A DNA stretch of 11,903 nucleotides from an uncultured Collinsella sp. (GCA_900766165.1 CAAFUK010000029.1:1-11903), one strand, 5' to 3'. Positions 5,652-11,871 are shown, numbered from the stretch's first letter. Numbers and translations: made by a program. Notes: a model not told the origin generated them from the sequence alone.

Positions 5652-6628
5652 TCAGCCATCTGAGCCTGGACGGCGGTGATGGCTACGACACCCACGATGT
5701 CGTCGGCAGAGCAGCCGCGCGAAAGGTCGTTGACCGGCTTGGCGATGCCCTGCAGGATGGGGCCGTAAGCGTCGGCGCCGGCGAAGCGCTGGACCAGCTT
5801 GTAGCCGATGTTGCCGGCCTCGAGATCGGGGAACACAAGCACGTTGGCCTTGCCGGCAACGGAGGAGCCGGGGGCCTTGAGCTGGGCGACGGTGGGAACG
5901 ATGGCGGCGTCGAGCTGCAGGTCGCCATCGATGGCGAGCTCGGGAGCCTTCTCCTTGCAGAACTTAACGGCCTCCTGGACCTTCTTGGCGACCTCGCCGC
6001 CGGCGGAGCCCATGGTGGAGTAGGAGAGCATGGCCACGTGCGGCTCGACGCTGCCCATAAAGGTGGACCAGGAGTGAGCGGAGGCGATGGCGATCTCGGA
6101 GAGCTCGTCGGAGGACGGGTTGATGTTGAGGCCGCAGTCGGCGAAGATCAGCGTACCGTCGGTGCCGAGCTGCGGGGTGTCGGTGCACATCACGAAGAAG
6201 GCCGAGACCAGCTTGGTACCCGGGGCGGTCTTAAGGATCTGCAGCGCGGGGCGCAGGGTGTCGGCGGTGGAGTGGCAGGCGCCGGAGACCAGGCCGTCGG
6301 CGTCACCCATCTTGACCATCATGGTGCCAAAGTAGGTGGCGTCCATCACCTGGGCGCGAGCCTGCTCGATGGTGACGCCCTTCTTGGCGCGGAGCTCGGC
6401 AAACTTCTGCGCGTACTCCTCGTGCTTCTCGGCATTGCGCGGATCGATGACGGTGGCGCCGGGAACGTTGATCTCGTCGGGGTTGCCCAGGATGACGATC
6501 TTTGCCAGGCCCTCCTCGATGATCTTGGTGGCCGCGACGATGGTGCGCGGATCCTCGCCCTCGGGCAGGACGATCGTCTTAAGGTCGGCCTTGGCGGCAG
6601 ACTTCATACGGTTAAGGAAATCGCTCAT
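5648..6628 (-). CDS. pta: Phosphate acetyltransferase (short, single-domain type)
   Basis: This 326-residue protein has the length of class I phosphotransacetylases, without the long N-terminal regulatory region of the enterobacterial enzyme. It exchanges CoA of acetyl-CoA for phosphate to give acetyl-phosphate, the substrate of the two acetate kinases. Visible family motifs are LPEGEDPRT (21-29), MGDADGLVSGACHSTADTLRPAL (107-129), VEPHVAMLSYSTMGSAGG (194-211), FPDLEAGNIGYKLVQR (266-281) and KPVNDLSRGCS (297-307), whose Ser303-Arg304 matches the catalytic Ser-Arg pair. AAGGAG seven bases upstream sets the start. The gene converges on ackA2 rather than sharing an operon with it. Its leader contains a terminator-like hairpin (6681-6703), and its likely promoter overlaps that of glf. 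The stop codon lies inside the fold-back repeat. Confidence 0.95.
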   Translation of the reverse strand: MSDFLNRMKSAAKADLKTIVLPEGEDPRTIVAATKIIEEGLAKIVILGNPDEINVPGATVIDPRNAEKHEEYAQKFAELRAKKGVTIEQARAQVMDATYFGTMMVKMGDADGLVSGACHSTADTLRPALQILKTAPGTKLVSAFFVMCTDTPQLGTDGTLIFADCGLNINPSSDELSEIAIASAHSWSTFMGSVEPHVAMLSYSTMGSAGGEVAKKVQEAVKFCKEKAPELAIDGDLQLDAAIVPTVAQLKAPGSSVAGKANVLVFPDLEAGNIGYKLVQRFAGADAYGPILQGIAKPVNDLSRGCSADDIVGVVAITAVQAQMAE

Positions 6629-6680
6629 GTTACTCCTTACAAGCGTTTCACTAAGCTCCAGGCGCCCGGCTGTTCACGAA

Positions 6681-6703
6681 TAAACCCGCTGCTAGCGGGT
6701 TTA
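6681..6703 (-). promoter_or_regulatory. Terminator-like hairpin in the pta leader (attenuator candidate)
   Basis: TAAACCCGCT (6681-6690) pairs perfectly with AGCGGGTTTA (6694-6703) around a 3-base loop. No gene ends here on either strand: pta starts at 6628 leftwards and glf starts at 6860 rightwards. If pta is transcribed from the -10 box at 6761-6756, the hairpin falls in the middle of its roughly 120-base leader, with UUUAUU on the downstream side. Premature termination is therefore possible; no anti-terminator partner was found by eye. Confidence 0.5.
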
Positions 6704-6755
6704 CCTTTCAAATTTGTACGCCGCGGTGCTTGAGCTTTCCTTGTGTGGCAAGCTC

Positions 6756-6781
6756 ATTATAGGACGCATTAGCGCTATAAT
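6756..6781. promoter_or_regulatory. Face-to-face -10 boxes: divergent pta/glf promoter
   Basis: Two perfect TATAAT hexamers lie on opposite strands: 6761-6756 on the minus strand (toward pta) and 6776-6781 on the plus strand (toward glf). They form the inverted repeat ATTATAG-N12-CTATAAT. Neither has a good -35 box at 16-18 bases; each -35 region would fall on or near the other promoter's -10. The two promoters would then compete for RNA polymerase, or one regulator could act on both. Confidence 0.55.
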
Positions 6782-6797
6782 CGCTCTGATAAATATG

Positions 6798-6816
6798 TCT
6801 CGAAGAATGTTCGAGA
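6798..6816 (+). promoter_or_regulatory. Palindromic operator candidate in the glf leader
   Basis: TCTCGAA-GAATG-TTCGAGA is a perfect 7-bp inverted repeat with a 5-base spacer, located 17 bases after the plus-strand TATAAT and 43 bases before the glf start. The position just downstream of the predicted transcription start fits a repressor site. It resembles but does not match the actinobacterial SOS box, whose half-sites are spaced one base wider. Confidence 0.4.
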
Positions 6817-6859
6817 AAAGCCCAGCTAACGAGCCCGTGGCTTTTGACAAGGAGTATCG

Positions 6860-8062
6860 ATGCAGATTACCTCAGGCCTGCCTGAAGGCTTTAACGCCGG
6901 CGCGTACGACATGATTGTCGTCGGTGCTGGATATGCCGGTGCCGTTTGCGCCCGCCGTCTTGCCGAGACCATCGGCTATCGTGTTGCCGTTTTGGAGCGC
7001 CGTAGCCACATTGCGGGCAATGCCTATGACTGCACTGACGAGGCCGGAATCCTGATCCACGAGTACGGTCCGCATATCTATCACACCTTTAACGAGCGCG
7101 TGCACAATTTCCTGTCGCGCTTTACCAAGTGGACGGATTATCAGCACAAGGTGCTCGCCAACATCAACGGCACCCTTATGCCCGTGCCCTTCAACCACGC
7201 GAGTCTCAAGCTCGCCTTTGGTGACGAGCGCGGCGAGGAGCTGTATCAGAAGCTCGTGGAGACCTTTGGCAAGGATGTCAAGGTGCCCATTATGGAGCTG
7301 CGTAAGAAGAACGACCCCGACTTGGCCGAGGTCGCTGATTACGTCTACGAGAACGTCTTTTTGCATTACACCATGAAGCAGTGGGGCCAGACGCCCGACC
7401 AGATTGATCCCTCGATCACCGGCCGTGTTCCCGTCTTTGTGGGCGATGATGACCGCTACTTCCCGCAGGCTCCCTTCCAGGGCATGCCGCAGGACGGCTA
7501 TACCGCGCTGTTTGAGCATATGCTCGACCACGATCTGATTGATGTGTTCTGCGACGTGGACGCCCGCGACCTCTTCGAGATCGACGAGACCACCGTCAAG
7601 ATCGACGGTAAGGTCTATGGCGGCGAGATCGTCTACACCGGTCCGCTCGACGAGCTGTTCAATCTCGACCTGGGCGCCCTGCCGTACCGCACGCTCGATA
7701 TGAAGTTCGAGACGCTCGATATGGACCAGTTCCAGCCCGTGGGCACCGTCAACTACACCACGAGCGAGGACTACACGCGCATCACCGAGTTCAAGAACAT
7801 GACCGGTCAGGTCCTGCCCGGCAAGACCACCATCATGAAGGAGTACTCCAAGGCCTATACGCCCGACTCGGGCGAGACGCCGTACTACGCCATTCTTGAG
7901 CCCGAGAACCGTGAGCTCTATGAGCGCTATCTTGAGCGCGTCCAGAACCTGACGAACTTCCACCCGGTGGGTCGTCTGGCCGAGTATCGTTACTACGATA
8001 TGGACGCTGTGACCAATTCCGCCCTCGATCTTTCGGATGAGATTATCGCCTGCCATGCATAA
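6860..8062 (+). CDS. glf: UDP-galactopyranose mutase
   Basis: This 400-residue flavoenzyme interconverts UDP-galactopyranose and UDP-galactofuranose, the donor for galactofuranose-containing surface glycans. The Rossmann FAD motif is VVGAGYAGAVCARRL (20-34), followed by an acidic strand end LERRSHIAGNAYD (45-57) and GPHIYHTF (70-77). The substrate-site arginines fit GRVPV (Arg189) and YTRITEFK (Arg307). VNYT (297-300), TTIMKEYS (323-330) and the FAD-contacting C-terminal motif GRLAEYRYYDMD (371-382) complete the family pattern. The N-terminus is about 15 residues longer than usual, but AAGGAG at 6849-6854 supports the ATG at 6860. The downstream glycosyltransferase overlaps its stop by eight bases, so the pair is translated together. 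The cytosolic product probably feeds that transferase. Confidence 0.94.
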   Translation: MQITSGLPEGFNAGAYDMIVVGAGYAGAVCARRLAETIGYRVAVLERRSHIAGNAYDCTDEAGILIHEYGPHIYHTFNERVHNFLSRFTKWTDYQHKVLANINGTLMPVPFNHASLKLAFGDERGEELYQKLVETFGKDVKVPIMELRKKNDPDLAEVADYVYENVFLHYTMKQWGQTPDQIDPSITGRVPVFVGDDDRYFPQAPFQGMPQDGYTALFEHMLDHDLIDVFCDVDARDLFEIDETTVKIDGKVYGGEIVYTGPLDELFNLDLGALPYRTLDMKFETLDMDQFQPVGTVNYTTSEDYTRITEFKNMTGQVLPGKTTIMKEYSKAYTPDSGETPYYAILEPENRELYERYLERVQNLTNFHPVGRLAEYRYYDMDAVTNSALDLSDEIIACHA

Positions 8063-9086
8063 AGTCATAACATTCGGTATTCCCTCGTATAACGCCGCCA
8101 AGGACATGGACCATTGCATCACCTCTATCTTGGAGGGGAGCAATTACGCCACCGATATCGAGATTATCGTGGTGGACGACGGCTCCAAGGACGAGACGGC
8201 CGCCAAGGCCGACGAGTGGGAGGCCCGTTACCCTGGAATCATCCGCGCGGTGCACCAGGAGAACGGCGGTCACGGTATTGCCGTCCTTTCGGGTCTGCGC
8301 GAGGCGCAGGGCACCTACTACAAGGTTGTTGATTCGGACGACTGGCTTGACGGTGCTGCCCTTTCGACCATGCTGTCGATTCTGCGTGGCTTTGAGGAGC
8401 GCGACCAGCGCGTTGACCTGTTTATCTCGAACTACGTGTACGAGAAGGTTTACGAGGGCACGCATACCGCTATTGGCTACAAATTTGCCCTGCCGCGCAA
8501 AAAGATCTTTTCTTGGGATCAGATCGGTCATTTCCGCCTGGACCAGAACCTACTCATGCACAGCCTGTGCTATCGCACGGATGTGCTGCGCGAGTCCAAC
8601 CTTCCCATGCCGCCGCACACGTTCTATGTGGACAACATCTACGCCTACGTGCCGCTGCCGCGTTGCAAGACCATGTACTACGCCGACATCGACCTCTACC
8701 GCTACTTTATCGGTCGCGAGGGCCAGAGTGTCAACGAGGCCACGATGGTCAAGCGTCTGGACCAGCAGTTCCGTGTTACGCGTATCATGATGGAGTCGTA
8801 CCACCTGTACAGCGATGTCGAGTCGTCACGCCTACGTTCGTACATGATGGGCTACTTCACCATGATGATGGCGATCTGCTCGGTGCTCACCAAGCTTTCC
8901 GAGGAAGATTGCGCCGACGAGCGCCTAAAGACGCTGTGGAATGATTTGAAGGCCTACGACGAGCGCATGTATCGTCGTGCCCGCTACGGCGTGGTCGGGT
9001 TCTTCACCAATCTGCGCGGACGGGCCGGAGACAAAACCACGCTTGGCCTATACCGTCTTGCCTCAAAGATCTTCAAATTCAACTAG
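8055..9086 (+). CDS. Family 2 glycosyltransferase (GT-A fold), probable partner of Glf
   Basis: This 343-residue protein starts directly with the first strand of a GT-A fold: KVITFGIPSYNAAKDMDHCI (3-22), then IEIIVVDDGSKDETA (35-49), ENGGHGIAVLSGLREAQG (69-86) and the metal-binding DSDDW (93-97). The C-terminal half has no obvious transmembrane segment, so it is cytosolic or peripheral to the membrane. ATG at 8055 is preferred over the in-frame ATG at 8037: it gives the usual N-terminus and an ATGCATAA overlap with the glf stop, typical of translational coupling; neither start has a strong ribosome-binding site. Its place next to glf suggests a sugar transfer in a galactofuranose-containing glycan, but donor and acceptor are not visible. 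Its last residues, YRLASKIFKFN, are nearly repeated by a remnant on the opposite strand at 9254-9319. Confidence 0.9.
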   Translation: MHKVITFGIPSYNAAKDMDHCITSILEGSNYATDIEIIVVDDGSKDETAAKADEWEARYPGIIRAVHQENGGHGIAVLSGLREAQGTYYKVVDSDDWLDGAALSTMLSILRGFEERDQRVDLFISNYVYEKVYEGTHTAIGYKFALPRKKIFSWDQIGHFRLDQNLLMHSLCYRTDVLRESNLPMPPHTFYVDNIYAYVPLPRCKTMYYADIDLYRYFIGREGQSVNEATMVKRLDQQFRVTRIMMESYHLYSDVESSRLRSYMMGYFTMMMAICSVLTKLSEEDCADERLKTLWNDLKAYDERMYRRARYGVVGFFTNLRGRAGDKTTLGLYRLASKIFKFN

Positions 9087-9274
9087 CTGCCGAGTAATCG
9101 CTGCTGATAGGTTGACTGGGCCCCTTGGCCTTTAGTTTGCTACTGCGAACAGTCCTGCTCGCACGGAAAGCACATTAAGTGCTTTCCGACTCGTGCGGAA
9201 CTTGTATCAAACTAAAGGCCAAGGGGCCTCTGCTACAAGAATCGATTGTCAGGTTATTTGAATTTGAAGATCTT
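9066..9274. repeat. Inverted copy of the glycosyltransferase 3' end flanking element A
   Basis: A 17-base sequence, AAGATCTTCAAATTCAA at 9066-9082 (coding the final KIFKFN of the glycosyltransferase), is repeated perfectly in inverse orientation at 9258-9274. The two copies are nearly concentric with palindromic element A (9119-9228) between them. The right copy lies in a minus-strand open frame with a similar protein end, so the repeat reflects two homologous gene ends facing each other. Confidence 0.8.
9119..9228 (+). repeat. Palindromic element A
   Basis: A 110-base element with perfectly complementary 21-base outer arms (9119-9139 and 9208-9228, starting GGCCCCTTGGCC). Inside is a hairpin: GCACG (9161-9165) with CGTGC (9192-9196), and GAAAGCAC (9166-9173) with GTGCTTTC (9179-9186), around the loop ATTAA, with a 5-base bulge CGACT on the right side. 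It begins 32 bases after the glycosyltransferase stop. No T-tract follows, so it is not a standard terminator. Its inner sequence is homologous to element B read on the minus strand. Confidence 0.85.
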
Positions 9275-9319
9275 CGACGCGCGGTACACAGGGGCCTGGG
9301 CTGAAAAGAATCTGGTTGG
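9254..9319 (-). pseudogene. Remnant of a second glycosyltransferase C-terminus
   Basis: Read on the minus strand, an open frame ends at TAA (9256-9254) with the residues FFSAQAPVYRASKIFKFK. The intact glycosyltransferase ends with FFTNLRGR..., then LYRLASKIFKFN, so the last ten or so residues and the FF pair correspond. The frame continues without a stop into element B, where the similarity is lost, and no start or ribosome-binding site is present. The best reading is the tail of a paralogous, once convergent glycosyltransferase gene whose body has been deleted or replaced. Identity rests on a short match, so the call is moderate. Confidence 0.55.
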
Positions 9320-9321
9320 TA

Positions 9322-9446
9322 GGTTGCCCGGTGGGGCTTGGTTATGTTTGTCGCGAGTTCCGCACGAGCCGAAGAGCACTTAATGTGCTCTTCGTGCGAG
9401 CCAGGACTGTAGAGCAGCAAACATAACCAAGCCCCACCGGGCAACC
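9322..9446 (-). repeat. Palindromic element B (inverted homologue of element A)
   Basis: A 125-base element with perfectly complementary 29-base outer arms (9322-9350 and 9418-9446, starting GGTTGCCCGGTGGGG). The inner hairpin pairs GAAGAGCAC (9371-9379) with GTGCTCTTC (9385-9393) around TTAAT, and CGCAC (9361-9365) with GTGCG (9394-9398), with a 5-base bulge GAGCC. Read on the minus strand its inner 75 bases align with element A, sharing ACAGTCCTG, CTCGCACG, the loop CACATTAAGTG and CTCGTGCGGAACT. It begins 11 bases after the peptidase stop, so relative to the gene it follows it has the same orientation as element A. Confidence 0.85.
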
Positions 9447-9457
9447 GTCAGGTTAGG

Positions 9458-10459
9458 CTACTTCGCGGCGCCGGGGATGCCGTGGGAGGTTTTTGCGGTT
9501 TTGGCTCCGTTTACGATGGCGGTTTCCAGGGCCCTTACGGCGAGCATGCCCAGCAGGTCTAGGGGAACGGCGGCGCTTGCCTGGGCGCCCAGTTTGCCGC
9601 TGGCGAGGGTGTAGATGGTGTCGCCGTCGTTGGTGGTGTGCGTGGGACGGATGGCGTGTGCGTAGGCGTCTGCGGCCATCTGGGAGACCTTGGTGGCTTG
9701 TGCCTTAGTGAGTTCCACGTTGGTGACGATGCAGCTGATGGTGGTGTTGGTGCGGTCGAGCGGCATCTGCATGGATCCGGCGGCGGCAAAGGCTGCGAGT
9801 TCCATGTCGACGATTTGGTCGCTATCGGCTGCGGCGCGCATACCGGCGACCCACTCGCCGGTGAAGGGGTCGACAACGTTGCCGCAGGCGTTGACCGAGA
9901 CCACGGCGCCCACCTTGATGGGGCCGAGCGCCACGGCGGCAGCGCCAAGGCCGGCCTTCATGCAGGTAGCGGGGCCCATGAGCTTACCAACGGTAGCGCC
10001 CGTGCCGGTGCCTACGTTGCCCTGTTCGAGCTTGGTGGGGGTGTTGTCGAGTGCTTCGCGCACGGCGGCGATGCCGGCCTCAATGTCGGGGCGAACGGTG
10101 GGGTTACCAAAGGCGAGGTCGAAGATACAGCTCGAGCACACGATAGGCACCTGCGTGGGGCCGACGGGAAGGCCGATGCCGCGGCTCTCAAGCTCGCGAG
10201 CGACGCCGCTTGCAGCCTCGAGGCCAAAGGCCGATCCGCCCGAAAGGCAGACGGCGTGGACCTTGTCGACGGTGTTCTCGGGTCGCAGCAGGTCGGTCTC
10301 GCGCGAAGCGGGAGCACCGCCGCGAACGTCAACGCCGCCGGTGGCGCCCTCGGGTGCCACGATTACGGTGCAACCGGTGCCGGCCTCCTCGTCCGTATAG
10401 TTGCCATAGCAAAAGCCATCGACATCGCAGACGTCAATGGCCTCGAGCAGTGTATCCAT
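9458..10459 (-). CDS. P1 family (S58, DmpA/NylC-like) peptidase
   Basis: This 333-residue protein matches the P1/S58 Ntn-hydrolase family, which includes DmpA aminopeptidases and the nylon-oligomer hydrolase NylC. Members cleave themselves once to free an N-terminal Ser or Thr nucleophile. Visible motifs are GCTVIVAPEGATGGVDVRGG (29-48), VHAVCLSGGSAFGL (67-80), GNVGTGTGATVGK (147-159), VGAVVSVNACGNVVDP (183-198) and RTNTTISCIVTN (236-247), where cleavage before Thr239 is predicted. HTTNDGDTIYTLASG (274-288) completes the pattern. AGGAGT at 10470-10465 sets the start. No signal peptide is seen, so it should be cytosolic. The natural substrate is probably a small amino-acid amide or peptide. 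The hairpin at 10530-10552 separates it from maf. Confidence 0.88.
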   Translation of the reverse strand: MDTLLEAIDVCDVDGFCYGNYTDEEAGTGCTVIVAPEGATGGVDVRGGAPASRETDLLRPENTVDKVHAVCLSGGSAFGLEAASGVARELESRGIGLPVGPTQVPIVCSSCIFDLAFGNPTVRPDIEAGIAAVREALDNTPTKLEQGNVGTGTGATVGKLMGPATCMKAGLGAAAVALGPIKVGAVVSVNACGNVVDPFTGEWVAGMRAAADSDQIVDMELAAFAAAGSMQMPLDRTNTTISCIVTNVELTKAQATKVSQMAADAYAHAIRPTHTTNDGDTIYTLASGKLGAQASAAVPLDLLGMLAVRALETAIVNGAKTAKTSHGIPGAAK

Positions 10460-10520
10460 GTTTAACTCCTATCGGTTTTCCGCCGCGCCTTGTGCCCGGT
10501 CGGGATCCGTACGGTACGCC

Positions 10521-10552
10521 AAAATTGTAGGCGCTGGGGGATACCCAGCGCC
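10521..10552 (-). terminator. Terminator of the maf gene
   Basis: GGCGCTGGG (10530-10538) pairs perfectly with CCCAGCGCC (10544-10552), loop of five. On the minus strand it is followed by TACAATTTT (10529-10521), a weak U-tract. It lies 8 bases after the maf stop. The TACAAT within the tail might also serve as a -10 box for the peptidase gene, although no -35 is visible. Confidence 0.7.
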
Positions 10553-10560
10553 AGATGCAA

Positions 10561-11142
10561 TTACGAGAGTTTTTGAATCGCGCGCGCGACGCGGGCGATG
10601 GGTAGGCCCACCACGTTATAGAAGTCGCCCGAAATATCGTGCACGAGCATGCGGCCGCCTGTGCCCTGGATGCCGTAGGCGCCTGCCTTATCCATGGGCT
10701 CACCCGAGGCAACGTAGTGCTCGATCTGCTCGTCGGTGAGCTCGTAGAATGTCACGTCGGTCATATCGACAAACGACAGGCTCTCGGCGGCATGCGGGGC
10801 GGCCGTATCGCCTGCCTTAACGATGCAGACGCCGGTTGCGACCTGGTGCGTGCGGCCCGAAAGCTCACGGAGCATGGTGCGCGCCTCGCCCTCGGTTGCC
10901 GGCTTGCCCAAAATCTTGCCGTCGAAGGTGACGATGGTGTCGGCCGCGACCGTCAGCTCATTGGGCTCGGCATACTCGGCAGCAACGGCAGCCGCCTTGG
11001 CGCGTGCCAAGCGCTCGACAAGCGTGAGCGGGGCCTCGCCATCAAAGGGCGTTTCGTCGATATCCGCGGGAATCACGCGAATGTTGTAGCCTGCCTCGCG
11101 CATCAGCTCTATGCGGCGCGGTGATTGCGAAGCCAAAATCAT
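10561..11142 (-). CDS. maf: Maf-family nucleoside triphosphate pyrophosphatase
   Basis: This 193-residue protein has the usual Maf/YhdE length and motifs: ILASQSPRR (2-10), AADT with Asp68 (66-69), LGKP (78-81), GRTHQVATG (96-104), DKAGAYGIQG (151-160) and NVVGLP (176-181). Maf proteins hydrolyse non-canonical or pyrimidine nucleoside triphosphates to the monophosphate and pyrophosphate, and can affect cell division. The motif spacing fits the dTTP/UTP pyrophosphatase type, but subfamily assignment by eye is uncertain. The start codon overlaps the stop of the upstream DJ-1 gene as ATGA, so the two are translationally coupled. The gene ends in front of a GC-rich hairpin terminator at 10530-10552. 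Confidence 0.93.
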   Translation of the reverse strand: MILASQSPRRIELMREAGYNIRVIPADIDETPFDGEAPLTLVERLARAKAAAVAAEYAEPNELTVAADTIVTFDGKILGKPATEGEARTMLRELSGRTHQVATGVCIVKAGDTAAPHAAESLSFVDMTDVTFYELTDEQIEHYVASGEPMDKAGAYGIQGTGGRMLVHDISGDFYNVVGLPIARVARAIQKLS

Positions 11143-11681
11143 AGTTGGATGCCCTCGGCGACCTTCTCGACAGCCTTGTCGCCGGCGATCGTGCGCAGCA
11201 GCTCAAGCGCAAAGGGGAGCGACTGGGCCATGCCGCTGGCGGTGATGATGTTGCCGTCTTGCGTAACCTTCTCGCCGGTATAGGCGCCCTCGGGGAAGCT
11301 TTTCTCAAAGCCAGGGAAGCACGTGGCGTGGCGCCCCTCGAGCAGGTCGAGCTCGCCCAGGATAAACGGGGCGGCGCAGATGGCGGCGACGTGCTTGGTC
11401 GCGGCGAACTCGCAGACCACGTCGCAGACGCGCTGATCGGCGCGCAGGTTGGTGGCACCGGGCAGGCCGCCGGGCAGCACGACGCAGTCGTACTCGTCAA
11501 AGTTGATCTCATCAAAGAGCGCATCGCAGGTCACGGGGATCTGCAGCGAGCTTACGACCTCGCGCGTGGGCATAATCGAGACGAGCGTGGCGCGCACGCC
11601 GCCGCGACGCATGACATCGACCATGGTCAGGCATTCAATCGTTTCAAAGCCATCGGCGGCAAGAACGGCAACGCTGGGCAT
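11139..11681 (-). CDS. DJ-1/PfpI family protein
   Basis: This 180-residue protein belongs to the DJ-1 branch of the DJ-1/PfpI superfamily. The nucleophile elbow is VAAICAAPFILGE (98-110) with Cys102, and the partner glutamate is Glu16 in DGFETIECLTMVD (10-22). LPGGLPGATNLR (69-80) forms the conserved glycine-rich turn. Members act as deglycase- or glyoxalase-like stress proteins or chaperones, and the precise activity cannot be read. ATG at 11681 is chosen because AAGGA lies 7-8 bases upstream and the frame then starts directly with the first strand (PSVAVLAADG). Longer in-frame starts add unstructured residues and have no ribosome-binding site. Its stop overlaps the maf start by four bases, so the pair forms a two-gene operon. 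Confidence 0.92.
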   Translation of the reverse strand: MPSVAVLAADGFETIECLTMVDVMRRGGVRATLVSIMPTREVVSSLQIPVTCDALFDEINFDEYDCVVLPGGLPGATNLRADQRVCDVVCEFAATKHVAAICAAPFILGELDLLEGRHATCFPGFEKSFPEGAYTGEKVTQDGNIITASGMAQSLPFALELLRTIAGDKAVEKVAEGIQL

Positions 11682-11718
11682 AAGGGTTCCTTTCATAGGG
11701 CGGCATACAATTAGCCGT

Positions 11719-11747
11719 CTTATACCCCGAAGACCCCCGCTTGCCAC
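11719..11747 (-). promoter_or_regulatory. Likely promoter of the DJ-1/maf operon
   Basis: On the minus strand GTGGCA (11747-11742, four matches to a -35) is followed after 17 bases by TATAAG (11724-11719, five matches to a -10). The predicted start would give a leader of about 30 bases that includes the AAGGA ribosome-binding site. Confidence 0.45.
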
Positions 11748-11806
11748 GCTCGATTTCCCAATGTTTAAAAGGGACGGGGATTAAATAAGGCTCTGTTAGA
11801 CCAGGA

Positions 11807-11812
11807 TTGACA
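11807..11812 (+). promoter_or_regulatory. Consensus -35 box, probably for the gene starting at 11872
   Basis: A perfect TTGACA lies in the gap between the divergent DJ-1 gene and the ATG at 11872. No good -10 follows at 17 bases; the nearest AT-rich hexamer is CATATC (11833-11838), 20 bases away. The direction matches the new plus-strand gene. Confidence 0.3.
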
Positions 11813-11871
11813 TACATGTGTCCCCACGGTGCCATATCGTTAGCCCTGTAGACCGCGATGATGGGGGCAGC

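Larger units (their letters stand above)
9087..9457. other. Intergenic region holding two palindromic elements and a gene remnant
   Basis: The 371 bases between the glycosyltransferase stop and the convergent peptidase stop contain no intact gene. In order they hold a 32-base spacer, element A (9119-9228), a spacer with GTCAGGTTA (9248-9256), the minus-strand glycosyltransferase remnant (9254-9319), element B (9322-9446) and a second GTCAGGTTA (9447-9455). No transposase, recombinase or tRNA is present. Confidence 0.85.

Noticed and set aside
5639..6733. A 364-codon plus-strand frame opposite pta
   Set aside because: Shadow of pta: low-complexity Gly/Leu/Val/Asp sequence, without a fold or ribosome-binding site, while pta itself has all family motifs.
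6798..6816. SOS (LexA) box in the glf leader
   Set aside because: The dyad CGAA-N5-TTCG is one base narrower than the actinobacterial box and lacks the outer GAAC/GTTC pairing at the right spacing, and glf is not a usual SOS gene.
8037..8054. ATG at 8037 as the glycosyltransferase start
   Set aside because: It would add six residues before the first strand of the GT-A fold and has no ribosome-binding site; ATG at 8055 gives a typical coupled overlap with the glf stop.
6872..8143. A 423-codon minus-strand frame opposite glf
   Set aside because: Antisense shadow caused by codon bias; glf on the plus strand has clear FAD and substrate motifs.
9119..9228. Element A as an ordinary intrinsic terminator
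   Set aside because: The stem is far longer than needed, no T-tract follows on either side, and the conserved covarying core is not explained by termination.
9175..9444. An 89-codon minus-strand ORF across elements A and B
   Set aside because: It runs through both palindromes in a different frame from the glycosyltransferase remnant and has no protein-like pattern.
9119..9446. Invertible DNA switch using elements A and B as recombination sites
   Set aside because: The elements are inverted and could in principle recombine, but no recombinase or invertase is in the window, and the segment between them holds no promoter or intact gene to switch.
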